Of a stretch of 5,778 nt of DNA, positions 1 through 5,330 are shown in pieces. The position numbers and the translations under genes are program-made. The DNA is taken from positions 1 through 5,778 of the forward strand of contig SKOX01000154.1 of NCBI GenBank assembly GCA_007119835.1, read 5' to 3'. Below the pieces are notes generated by a model. That model was not told the DNA's origin. It made no database searches and saw only the letters and a list, made by a program, of their open reading frames with translations. This stretch comes from Paracoccaceae bacterium. GTDB taxonomy: Bacteria > Pseudomonadota > Alphaproteobacteria > Rhodobacterales > Rhodobacteraceae. Position 1 is the first letter of the stretch. Each line of letters opens with the position of its first letter.

Positions 1-158
1 ATCTGCCAGTAGCCGCGGAGGCGGGACTTTGTCTCGTCGTCGAGCCAGTCGTAGGGGCGCTCGCCGATGCCGTAGACGTTGGCGCCGATGGCGGCGAGGG
101 CCCGGACGAATTCGCGCTGGTTGGCGGGAAAGGCCGGCTCGAGGAAGAGGATGTTCAT
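1..158 (-). CDS. ATP-grasp domain protein, N-terminal part (gene runs off the left edge)
   Basis: Only the first 52 codons are in the window. They begin MNILFLEPAFPANQREF and continue through GANVYGIGERPYDWLD. This is the Rossmann-like pre-ATP-grasp segment seen at the start of many carbamoyl-phosphate-synthase/biotin-carboxylase-type ATP-grasp proteins: a beta strand (NILFLEP), a helix (QREFVRALAAIG), a second strand (NVYGIGE), then the conserved 'RPYDWL' turn. Family members ligate a carboxylate to an amine or thiol through an acyl-phosphate, but the ATP-binding and catalytic parts lie outside the window, so the substrate cannot be judged. The start at 158 matches the family N-terminus, although the upstream bases (GGTGCTGCCCG) give only a poor Shine-Dalgarno sequence. 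It is the last visible gene of the minus-strand cluster and follows the hydrolase at 280-1005 by 121 bp, a gap that holds a TGCA repeat array. The family call is fairly sure; the function is not. Confidence 0.75.
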   Translation of the reverse strand, partial: MNILFLEPAFPANQREFVRALAAIGANVYGIGERPYDWLDDETKSRLRGYWQ

Positions 159-225
159 CGGGCAGCACCGGCAAGGGGTGGGGGAACGCGCGCGGGTTCA
201 CGCCCGACGAGGCGCGACACGGGCG

Positions 226-266
226 ATGCACATTCCATGCATATTCCATGCATAAAGCGTATGCAT
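226..266 (-). promoter_or_regulatory. AT-rich array of four TGCA cores upstream of the partial ATP-grasp gene
   Basis: In a GC-rich background this 41-bp patch is AT-rich and carries ATGCAC at 226, then ATGCAT at 237, 248 and 261. The first three are spaced exactly 11 bp, about one DNA helical turn, and the fourth is 13 bp further on. Each ATGCAT is itself a palindrome. The array lies 68-108 bp upstream of the start at 158 and just past the stop of the hydrolase at 280. Helically phased short palindromes are typical of cooperative regulator binding, so I infer an operator or promoter region for the downstream ATP-grasp gene. No convincing -35/-10 pair could be assigned, and the regulator is unknown. 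Confidence 0.45.
232..253. repeat. Perfect 11-bp tandem repeat (ATTCCATGCAT x2)
   Basis: ATTCCATGCAT occurs at 232-242 and again, without any mismatch, at 243-253. On the minus strand it reads ATGCATGGAAT twice, followed by a degenerate third unit (GTGCATCGCCC). The exact duplication of AT-rich sequence in otherwise GC-rich DNA makes chance unlikely. It forms the core of the TGCA array described separately. Confidence 0.8.
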
Positions 267-279
267 GTCGGCCGCGCGC

Positions 280-1005
280 TCACCCGGTCAGCTCCCCGAG
301 GTAGCGCGGCAGCATCTGCCGCCAGGTCGGCCAGTCGTGGTCCCATTCCGGTCCCCAGGTGTCGACGCGGTTCGGCACGCCCTTGGCGCCGAGCAGGTTC
401 GCCATCCGCCAGCTCTGCTCGGGTTCCTCCCAGCGGCCCTCGCCGTGGGTGAGGAGGACGAAGCGCGCGCGCAGCAGGTCGAGGAGGGCGCCGTCGAGGT
501 CCGGCAGGAAGCTGAGCGGCGCCGCGAAGTAGTAGTGCTCGGTCCCGCGCATCCCGAAGAGCTGCTCGAGGTCGTAGGTGCCGCTCATGCCGATGGCGGC
601 CCGGAAGGCCCAGGGGAAGCGGCAGAGGCAGGCGACGGCCTTGAAGGCGCCGATCGAGGCGCCGGCCGCGACGATCTCCTGCGGCCCGTCGCAATCGGCG
701 TGGATGGCGGGGACGACCTCGGCGGCGATCATCTGCTCGTACCGGTCGAGGAGCCAGCAGCGGTACTCCCAGGATCCCCAGTTCGCGGCCATGGCGCGGC
801 CGGCGACGCTGTCGGGCGAATAGACCTTGATGCGGCCGGCCTCGATCAGTGGCCAGAGCGCGGCGATCGTGCCCATGCGCTCGTGCTCCTCCGCCTCGCC
901 GCCGGCGGTGGGGAAGAGCAGGACCGGCGTGCCGAAATGGCCCCAGCGGGCGAGGGTGACGGCGCCCTGGATGCGGTCGGAATGCCAGCTCGACACGAGC
1001 TTCAT
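280..1005 (-). CDS. Alpha/beta-hydrolase, putative serine esterase (COG4947-like), 241 aa
   Basis: A complete 241-residue protein with the plan of a small alpha/beta-hydrolase. Strand VLLFPT leads into PTAGGE (residues 32-37), in the position of the oxyanion-hole loop. The nucleophile elbow is GASIGA (115-120), with Ser117 as likely nucleophile. An acidic stretch HGEGRWEEPEQS (187-198) follows strand VLLT and probably supplies the acid (Glu189 or a neighbour). His223 in EWDHDWPTW is the likely catalytic base; His-x-Trp near the C-terminus is typical of putative esterases related to esterase D and enterochelin esterase. There is no signal peptide or membrane segment, so it should act in the cytoplasm. 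GGGAGG seven bases before the ATG at 1005 supports the start. It follows the ATP-grasp-like gene by 69 bp. By context it probably hydrolyses or transfers an acyl or peptidyl product of the neighbouring ligases; this is inference. The closest family is probably COG4947 (by memory of its motifs). Confidence 0.85.
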   Translation of the reverse strand: MKLVSSWHSDRIQGAVTLARWGHFGTPVLLFPTAGGEAEEHERMGTIAALWPLIEAGRIKVYSPDSVAGRAMAANWGSWEYRCWLLDRYEQMIAAEVVPAIHADCDGPQEIVAAGASIGAFKAVACLCRFPWAFRAAIGMSGTYDLEQLFGMRGTEHYYFAAPLSFLPDLDGALLDLLRARFVLLTHGEGRWEEPEQSWRMANLLGAKGVPNRVDTWGPEWDHDWPTWRQMLPRYLGELTG

Positions 1006-1074
1006 GCCGCAGCCTCCCGCTGCTCGCGCCGGCGCCTGGGCTGGGTCGGCCTGACGCGGCGGCAGGGGGCAGGA

Positions 1075-2331
1075 TCAGAAGCCGTCGGCATCGCCGCGCG
1101 CCCCCTCCTGCTCGCGCCACGTCTGGATGCGCTGCCAGAAGAGCTCGGTGAATTCCTCCACCTCATGCTCGGGGAACAGCGCGGTGACCTTCTGGCGGAC
1201 GGCGTCGCGCAGGGTGGCGGAGCCGAAGAACTCGTAGGCGAGCTCGTCGAGATGGCCGAGCTTGGTGCGGCAGAAGTCGCGGAAGCGCTCGGTCTCGAAC
1301 CGCTCGTGGGCGATCTTGGCATACTCGTGCAGCTTCTCGCGGAACGGCAGGTCGCGGTCCGCGACGGCATAGAACGGCGCCCAGTCCATGGTCTTGCGCA
1401 TCGGCTTGGCCGTCGCGGCGCAGAAGATCGACCAGCGCAGGTTCGCCTTGATCAGCCACGGGAAATGGTAGTGCAGCGACGTCACCTGGCTGTCGGGGCA
1501 GGCGTTGGCGAAGTCGATCGGGTGCCAGACGCCGTCCTTCGCCAGCGCCTCGCACGAGTTGAAGTCCCAGCCGAAGAAGGCGTTGATCGTCAGCGTCATG
1601 TCCTCGAGGATTGAGCGGTCCTCGGGCGACAGGAAGTCGATGTCCATGCGGTAGCGGTCGTGCAGCGGCGCGGAGGGATCGTAGTTCACCTTGCGCATCT
1701 GCGGCCCGAGGCCGACGCAGCGCACGAACCAGTCGTAGGGCAGCACCGCCTTCTGCAGGTTCATCACGTCGGTTCCGCTGGCGTCGTAGGCGCGCCGGAG
1801 ATCGGCGAGGTCGCCGATCCTGGTCACGCCGCGCCAGCCGCCGCCGTGGTAGGGCTTCATGAAGAAGGGATAGCCGACACGGTCGCCGACCTCCTCGAGC
1901 GAGAACAGGCGGGCGTACTTGTTCAGCGTCGCCTGCAGGTCGTCCGAAGGCTCGTAAGCCTTGGCCGGCAGCATCCAGGTGTCGGGGATCGGCAGCCCGA
2001 GGCGCATCATCGCGCAGTAGGAGGTGTGCTTCTCGTTCGACTGAAGCGACCAGGGATTGTTGTAGACGTAGAGGTCGTTGAGGACGATCGCCTTCTTGAT
2101 CCACTCGCGGCTGATCGAATACCAGTGCGTCAGCCGGTCGATGACGAGGTCGTACTTGACCGGCTGGCGCAGGTCGAACGGCTCGATCGTGACGCGCTCG
2201 CAGCGGAAGTCGAGGCGTCGGCCGTCGAGCTCGAAGCCGCGGGTGACCTGCTCGAACAGGCTCTCGTACGCGATCGGCCAGCAGATGTCTGCCCCGAGCG
2301 ACAGCCCGATGTTGACGGTGCGGTCTGCCAT
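1075..2331 (-). CDS. ATP-grasp-like ligase (RimK/glutathione-synthetase-type fold), 418 aa
   Basis: A 418-residue protein starting MADRTVNIGLSLGAD. Residues 1-90 form a pre-ATP-grasp domain with YDLVIDRLTHWY (60-71). NNPWSLQSNEKHTSY (91-105) matches the 'N-P...N.KD/H' element that opens ATP-grasp folds of the RimK, DdlB and glutathione synthetase type, and LGLPIPDTWMLP (111-122) follows as usual. PFFMKPYHGGGWRGV (155-169) supplies the ATP-binding lysine (Lys159) and glycine loop. FVRCVGLGP (202-210) is the central strand. FGWDFNSCEAL (253-263) and PIDFANACPD (271-280) occupy the metal-binding positions, with Glu261, Asp273 and Asn276 as likely ligands. The C-terminal 130 residues are helical and not recognised. 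The expected reaction is ATP-dependent joining of a carboxylate to an amine; the substrates are unknown. GGAGG nine bases before the ATG decides the start. The gene lies 45 bp after the Fes-like esterase, so the two are almost certainly cotranscribed. Confidence 0.8.
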   Translation of the reverse strand: MADRTVNIGLSLGADICWPIAYESLFEQVTRGFELDGRRLDFRCERVTIEPFDLRQPVKYDLVIDRLTHWYSISREWIKKAIVLNDLYVYNNPWSLQSNEKHTSYCAMMRLGLPIPDTWMLPAKAYEPSDDLQATLNKYARLFSLEEVGDRVGYPFFMKPYHGGGWRGVTRIGDLADLRRAYDASGTDVMNLQKAVLPYDWFVRCVGLGPQMRKVNYDPSAPLHDRYRMDIDFLSPEDRSILEDMTLTINAFFGWDFNSCEALAKDGVWHPIDFANACPDSQVTSLHYHFPWLIKANLRWSIFCAATAKPMRKTMDWAPFYAVADRDLPFREKLHEYAKIAHERFETERFRDFCRTKLGHLDELAYEFFGSATLRDAVRQKVTALFPEHEVEEFTELFWQRIQTWREQEGARGDADGF

Positions 2332-2340
2332 GATCCCTCT

Positions 2341-2368
2341 CCTCCCCCGCTGCGGCCGGCGGAGGGGG
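2341..2368 (-). promoter_or_regulatory. Intergenic hairpin overlapping the ribosome binding site of the 418-aa ligase gene
   Basis: In the minus-strand transcript, bases 2368-2359 (CCCCCTCCGC) can pair with 2350-2341 (GCGGGGGAGG) around an 8-base loop. Nine of ten positions pair, one of them a G-U. The 3' arm contains the GGGGGAGG that serves as Shine-Dalgarno for the ATG at 2331. The structure sits between the Fes-like esterase stop and the ligase start. It could tune translation of the ligase by hiding its ribosome binding site unless upstream ribosomes melt it. No U-tract follows, so an intrinsic terminator is unlikely. The pairing is seen in the sequence; the role is inferred. Confidence 0.35.
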
Positions 2369-2376
2369 ATCCTCCG

Positions 2377-3552
2377 TCAGCCTTGTTCTTGTTGGTCGGG
2401 GCGCAGCACCCACATCAGCCCGTCGCGAAGCTGGTCGCGCCAGTTGTGCCAGTGGTGGCCGTCCCAGGCGGACTTGAACAGAACATCGACGCCGCGCTCT
2501 TGCAAGAAGGTCGCGAGGGCGCGGCTCTCGGAGGCGAGGCCCTCGAGCTCGCCCGTCGCCACGAAGGCGCGGGTGTCCTCGAGCGTGCCGGCGCGCTGGA
2601 GGGCGCGGGTGAGGCGGGCGGTCTGGTGGAAGACCGGGTGCGGGCGGGTGGCGAGCTTGCCCTGGTCGAGGATGAAGGTGCCCGACTTGAGCACGAGGCC
2701 GCCGAAGATGCCCGGGTAGCGGAAGGCGGTCGAGATCGAGGCGACGGCGCCGAGGCTCGCGCCCAAGAGCACCCGGTCGCGGGGCAGGATGGAGAGGGCG
2801 TAGACGCGGGCCAGCACCGGCAGCAGCTCGGTGACGAGGTAGCGGGCGTGGCGGCGGGCGCGCGGGTATTCGCCCATGCGGTCGCGGGTCTGGACGAGGG
2901 CGGCGACTACGGGCGGGATGTCGCCGGCGTGGATCAGGTTGTCGAGCGAGGTGGCGAGGTCGGCGTAGGCGACGAAGTCGGCGCCGTCGTGGATGACGAC
3001 GAGGGGATAGATCCCGTTCGGGTCGTAGCCGGCGGGCAGGTAGACCTGCTCCTCCCGGGTCTCGCCGAAGGTCGGCGAGGCGACGGTGACGGTCTCGAAG
3101 CGGCCGCGGGGGGCGCCGTTCGGCTCGGACCAGGCGGGGCGGCGGTAGCCGTGGGTGCGGCAGACCGAGTTCTCGCCGAACGGGTCGCCGGCGCGGTGCG
3201 GGTTGGCGTGGTCGAGGACCAGCGCCTCATGGCCGTCGCGGTGGACGGCGAGCTTGTATTCGAAGCGGCCGCCGTCCTCGACCGGCAGGCGCAGGATCCA
3301 CAGGTCGGTGCCGGGCACGCGGTGGAACGGGTCGCGGGGGCCGCCTTCGACGAAGCGGACGAGCTCGACGCGGTCGGCCTCGCCGCGGAAGACGAAGGTG
3401 GCCGCTCCCGGCTCGACGACGGGGAGGTCGTGGAAGGCGAGGAAGGCGTCGACGGCGTCCGCCGGCGGGCTGCCGCCGCCGAGCAGGGCGGCGATCGCCG
3501 GGTGCTGGGCTGCGAGGCCCGCGCGGGTGGCAAGGGGCTGGTGCATGGTCAT
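2377..3552 (-). CDS. Fes-like (enterochelin-esterase family) serine hydrolase, about 391 aa
   Basis: Two-domain protein. Residues 1-150 look like the N-terminal beta-sandwich (early-set/CBM48-like) domain of Fes-type esterases, including ATFVFRGEADRVEL, LWILRLPVEDGGRFEYKL and DHANPHRAGDPFGENS. Residues 151-391 are an alpha/beta-hydrolase: EEQVYLPAGYDP (167-178), YPLVVIHDGADF (182-193) near the oxyanion hole, GASLGA (264-269) with nucleophile Ser266, ATGELEG (332-338) with probable acid Glu335, and DGHHWHNWRDQL (364-375) with probable base His366. No signal peptide is seen, so a cytoplasmic role is likely. Known relatives cleave esters of siderophores or other oligomers. No siderophore genes are present here, so I do not call it fes; by context it should act on the ligase product. 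The start may be Met1 (3552) or Met3 (3546), as neither has a strong Shine-Dalgarno sequence. The open frame continues upstream to 4170, but that part overlaps the amine-ligase gene and is spurious. Confidence 0.85.
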   Translation of the reverse strand: MTMHQPLATRAGLAAQHPAIAALLGGGSPPADAVDAFLAFHDLPVVEPGAATFVFRGEADRVELVRFVEGGPRDPFHRVPGTDLWILRLPVEDGGRFEYKLAVHRDGHEALVLDHANPHRAGDPFGENSVCRTHGYRRPAWSEPNGAPRGRFETVTVASPTFGETREEQVYLPAGYDPNGIYPLVVIHDGADFVAYADLATSLDNLIHAGDIPPVVAALVQTRDRMGEYPRARRHARYLVTELLPVLARVYALSILPRDRVLLGASLGAVASISTAFRYPGIFGGLVLKSGTFILDQGKLATRPHPVFHQTARLTRALQRAGTLEDTRAFVATGELEGLASESRALATFLQERGVDVLFKSAWDGHHWHNWRDQLRDGLMWVLRPDQQEQG

Positions 3553-3583
3553 CCGGTCTGTCCGCTCGATTCCGCTTCTTGCG

Positions 3584-3611
3584 ACCGGGCGCTCCCCCCT
3601 TTGGCGCCGGT
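3584..3611 (-). other. Stem-loop in the leader of the Fes-like esterase gene
   Basis: Plus-strand ACCGGGCGC (3584-3592) and GCGCCGGT (3604-3611) are inverted repeats of 8 bp with one bulged base, around an 11-base loop of mostly C and T (A and G in the transcript). If transcription starts near 3614, as the promoter at 3621-3649 suggests, the mRNA would begin almost directly with this hairpin. It could stabilise the 5' end or affect translation. It lacks a U-tract, so I do not call it a terminator. Confidence 0.3.
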
Positions 3612-3620
3612 CCGACGGAA

Positions 3621-3649
3621 AAGGTAGGGTGGGGCCGGTCATATTGCAA
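3621..3649 (-). promoter_or_regulatory. Candidate sigma-70-type promoter for the Fes-like esterase and downstream genes
   Basis: Read on the minus strand, TTGCAA (3649-3644) is a possible -35, followed by a 17-bp spacer and TACCTT (3626-3621) as a possible -10. Transcription would start near 3614, leaving a leader of about 60 bases before the start at 3552. The match is 3 of 6 at each box, with ideal spacing. The -35 lies inside the TTGCATTGCAA palindrome, so a bound regulator would compete with RNA polymerase. This would allow the four downstream genes to be expressed apart from the amine-ligase gene. Confidence 0.4.
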
Positions 3650-3654
3650 TGCAA
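3644..3654. promoter_or_regulatory. TTGCA-N-TGCAA palindrome, candidate operator
   Basis: TTGCAATGCAA is a perfect 11-bp inverted repeat around a single central base, with flanking AT pairs that extend the symmetry to about 3641-3657 with one mismatch per side. It lies in an AT-rich island 92-102 bp upstream of the Fes-like esterase start and overlaps the proposed -35. TGCA-centred palindromes are recognised by several repressors. In alphaproteobacteria, TGC-rich palindromes are known for PhaR at polyhydroxyalkanoate genes. That link is only a suggestion, since no PHA gene is visible here. Confidence 0.5.
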
Positions 3655-3660
3655 CATAAG

Positions 3661-3674
3661 CCGCGCCGGCGCGG
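3661..3674 (-). terminator. GC-rich hairpin directly after the amine-ligase stop codon (weak terminator candidate)
   Basis: CCGCGCCGGCGCGG is a perfect 14-bp palindrome that begins at the base after the minus-strand stop at 3675-3677. It can fold as a five-pair stem with a four-base loop. On the minus strand it is followed by CTTATGTTGC, which has only scattered Ts rather than a run, so termination would be partial at best. Its place between the ligase and a likely internal promoter fits an attenuating boundary. Confidence 0.25.
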
Positions 3675-4829
3675 TCAGGCGGGCGGCGGCGGCCCGTGCG
3701 GGATCGCCGACTGCTCGACGAGCCAGTCCACGACCGCGATCTGGGCCTCCTGCTCCGAGGCGCCGGCGGCCAGCGCGTCTTCGTGGACCCGCAGCTGGTG
3801 ATCGGCCGAGGTGCCGCGCCGGGCGATGGTGCGGGCGTGCTCGACCTCCGCGAGGCAGCCGAGGGCCTCGGCGTGCGGGCGGACGAGCTCGACGAGCTCG
3901 TCGATGAGCTCGGGGAAGGGAACCAGGACGCGCTTTCCGAAATCGGCCATCTCGGCCTCGACGCCGTAGCGCTGGGCGCGCCACTTGTTCTCGAGGATCA
4001 GGATGCGGCGGTACTGGCGCCAGCGCTGGTTCGACTGGCGCAGGTGGTAGAGGAAGGCGAGGATCGACTGGTAGAGCGCGGCGACGGTCAGGCCGTCCTC
4101 GGCCCAGGTGCAGATGTCGCAGATGCGGATCTCGAGCGTGGGGTGGCGGGCCGAGGGGCGCAGGTCCCACCAGATCTTCGTCGGATCGGAGACCATGCCC
4201 GTCGCGGCGAGGTCGTCGAGGAGCTCGGTCCAGTCGTTCCAGCTCTCGAAGGCCTCGGGCAGGCCGGAGCGCGGCAGGTCGCCGATGATGATCGGGCGGA
4301 AGGCCTTGAGCCCGGTGTCCTGGCCCTCCCAGAACGGCGAGGAGGCCGACAGCGCCAGCAGGTGCGGCATGAAGTAGCTGACCTGCCCCATCAGGTCGAC
4401 CCGCAGGTTCTGGTCCAGGATGCCGGCGTGGACGTGCATGCCGCAGATCGCCATGCGGCGGGCCAGCGTGCGGTGCTCGGCGCCGAGGATGCGGTAGCGG
4501 TCGAGGTCGACCGGCTCCTGATCGCGCCAGTGCGACCAGGGATGCGTCGAGGCCGCGACCATCCGCATCCCGAACTCCTGGGCGGTCTGCGCGACGGCCT
4601 GGCGCAGCTCGGTGATCTCGGCGCGCGCCTCGGCGATGTTGGCGCAGACGCCGGTGCCGATCTCGACCTGGCTCTGGAGGAACTCGTGCATCACCCGGCG
4701 GCCGAGGAGCTCCTGGCAGCGCTGCATGAAGCCCTTGGGCTGACGCTGCGCCAGCCCGCGGGTTTCCGGATCGATCAGGAGGTATTCCTCCTCGATCCCG
4801 ATCGAGAACGTCTCCGGTTCACTCCTCAT
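3675..4829 (-). CDS. Carboxylate-amine ligase, YbdK/GCS2 family, 384 aa
   Basis: Full-length member of the GCS2 family (YbdK-type, COG2170), which share the glutamine-synthetase/glutamate-cysteine-ligase fold and form an amide bond from a carboxylate and an amine using ATP. Motifs in order: GIEEEYLLID (11-20) with the metal-binding acidic run; QSQVEIGTG (52-60); CGMHVHAGI (129-137) with the conserved His pair; SSPFWEGQDTG (163-173), the substrate-loop signature; WWDLRPSARHPTLEIRICD (210-228); and ENKWRAQRYG (280-289). All key positions look intact and the length is usual for YbdK proteins. E. coli YbdK shows weak glutamate-cysteine ligase activity in vitro, but the true substrates of most members are unknown, so I do not call it gshA. 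GGAG seven bases before the ATG at 4829 and the family-typical N-terminus fix the start. It is the first gene of the minus-strand cluster, 122 bp before the Fes-like esterase. It is probably regulated from 4830-4910, where a dyad lies. Confidence 0.92.
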   Translation of the reverse strand: MRSEPETFSIGIEEEYLLIDPETRGLAQRQPKGFMQRCQELLGRRVMHEFLQSQVEIGTGVCANIAEARAEITELRQAVAQTAQEFGMRMVAASTHPWSHWRDQEPVDLDRYRILGAEHRTLARRMAICGMHVHAGILDQNLRVDLMGQVSYFMPHLLALSASSPFWEGQDTGLKAFRPIIIGDLPRSGLPEAFESWNDWTELLDDLAATGMVSDPTKIWWDLRPSARHPTLEIRICDICTWAEDGLTVAALYQSILAFLYHLRQSNQRWRQYRRILILENKWRAQRYGVEAEMADFGKRVLVPFPELIDELVELVRPHAEALGCLAEVEHARTIARRGTSADHQLRVHEDALAAGASEQEAQIAVVDWLVEQSAIPHGPPPPA

Positions 4830-4878
4830 GCCGCCGCTCCATGTTCAGACCTCATCGTGTGCAGTCTGGCAAGCCGAG

Positions 4879-4904
4879 CGGAAACCGCCAGCAGATTGTT
4901 TCCG
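4879..4904. promoter_or_regulatory. 26-bp dyad CGGAAAC-N12-GTTTCCG upstream of the amine-ligase gene
   Basis: CGGAAAC (4879-4885) and GTTTCCG (4898-4904) are perfect 7-bp inverted repeats with a 12-bp spacer. Their half-site centres are 19 bp apart, close to two helical turns, as expected for a dimeric DNA-binding protein. The dyad is centred about 62 bp upstream of the ligase start at 4829, a good place for activation or repression of the cluster. A long-loop hairpin is also possible. The regulator is unknown. Confidence 0.4.
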
Positions 4905-5322
4905 AGCGTCGTCGCGACGAGGAGGTCCTGCGAAACCCTACGGCGGCTGATGCAGACCACGCGCCGGATCGGCCGGTGTAGGTCCTTGGTCCGACTGTCG
5001 CCGTCAGGGCGCAGGTGGCATGTGCGAAACCCACCGCCGCTGGAACCGACCTTGAGCACGCACCGGAAGAGGAAGAGCCCCAGATAGCGAAGATCGCGGC
5101 GGCGGTGCCGGTGGTCCTCGCGCCTCTCCCGAAGCACGGCGCGACCTCGGGCGGCATCGAGGCGATCAGCGGGACGCTCGGCAGCCTCAGGGACAGTGCG
5201 CTCGACGACGGAGCGAACGCAGCCGCTGGCGGCGACGCCGCCCGGCGCGCAGCCGCGGCGAAAGGCGGCTCCGACGTGCCGGGATCCGATGGAGGCCGGC
5301 AGTCCCAGTGTCCAGATTACAG

Positions 5323-5330
5323 AGAAGGAG
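5323..5330 (+). promoter_or_regulatory. Strong ribosome binding site for the Tat-signal protein
   Basis: AGAAGGAG is followed by eight bases (TTGAAATC) and then ATG at 5339. It is the best Shine-Dalgarno sequence in the window after that of the 418-aa ligase gene. It selects 5339 as the start over the in-frame ATG at 5393, which has none, and over any earlier start in the open frame upstream. Confidence 0.75.

Noticed and set aside
155..1120. Minus-strand open frame of 321 codons overlapping the 241-aa hydrolase
   Set aside because: It is in another frame from the hydrolase with its GASIGA and HDW motifs, and its translation is Arg/Pro-rich and featureless.
265..1614. Long plus-strand open frame (449 codons) across the small hydrolase and the end of the 418-aa ligase
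   Set aside because: It is antisense to two genes with clear family motifs, crosses their boundary and has a shadow-type Gly/Ala/Arg/Glu-rich composition typical of GC-rich DNA.
2377..3552. Naming the large hydrolase fes and the amine ligase gshA
   Set aside because: There are no siderophore or glutathione synthesis partners in the window, and family membership alone does not give these substrates.
1660..3627. Plus-strand open frame of 655 codons, the longest in the window
   Set aside because: It runs antisense through the 418-aa ligase and the Fes-like esterase. Its translation is low-complexity Val/Ala/Glu/Asp repeats with no domain, while the minus strand carries intact catalytic motifs.
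3553..4170. N-terminal extension of the Fes-like esterase to a 597-aa protein
   Set aside because: The added part overlaps the end of the amine-ligase gene, is Pro/Arg-rich without a domain, and includes a likely promoter and operator.
5042..5070. GGAAC resembling the -35 of the alphaproteobacterial EcfG general-stress promoter
   Set aside because: No CGTT follows at 16-17 bp, so the second half of the promoter is missing.
3696..5087. Plus-strand open frame of 463 codons opposite the amine ligase
   Set aside because: Same mirror effect: no recognisable motif, and the opposite strand encodes a complete YbdK-type protein.
4826..5137. Minus-strand 103-codon frame ending in a four-base overlap with the amine-ligase start
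   Set aside because: The overlap looks operonic, but it starts with GTG behind a weak ribosome binding site, is very Arg-rich and matches no family I know. Kept only as a possibility in the intergenic note.
5228..5242. Perfect palindrome GGCGGCGACGCCGCC
   Set aside because: Only G/C-rich symmetry with a single central base and no loop or conserved context. Similar short palindromes, such as GCGCCGGCGC at 1026-1035, are expected by chance in this composition.
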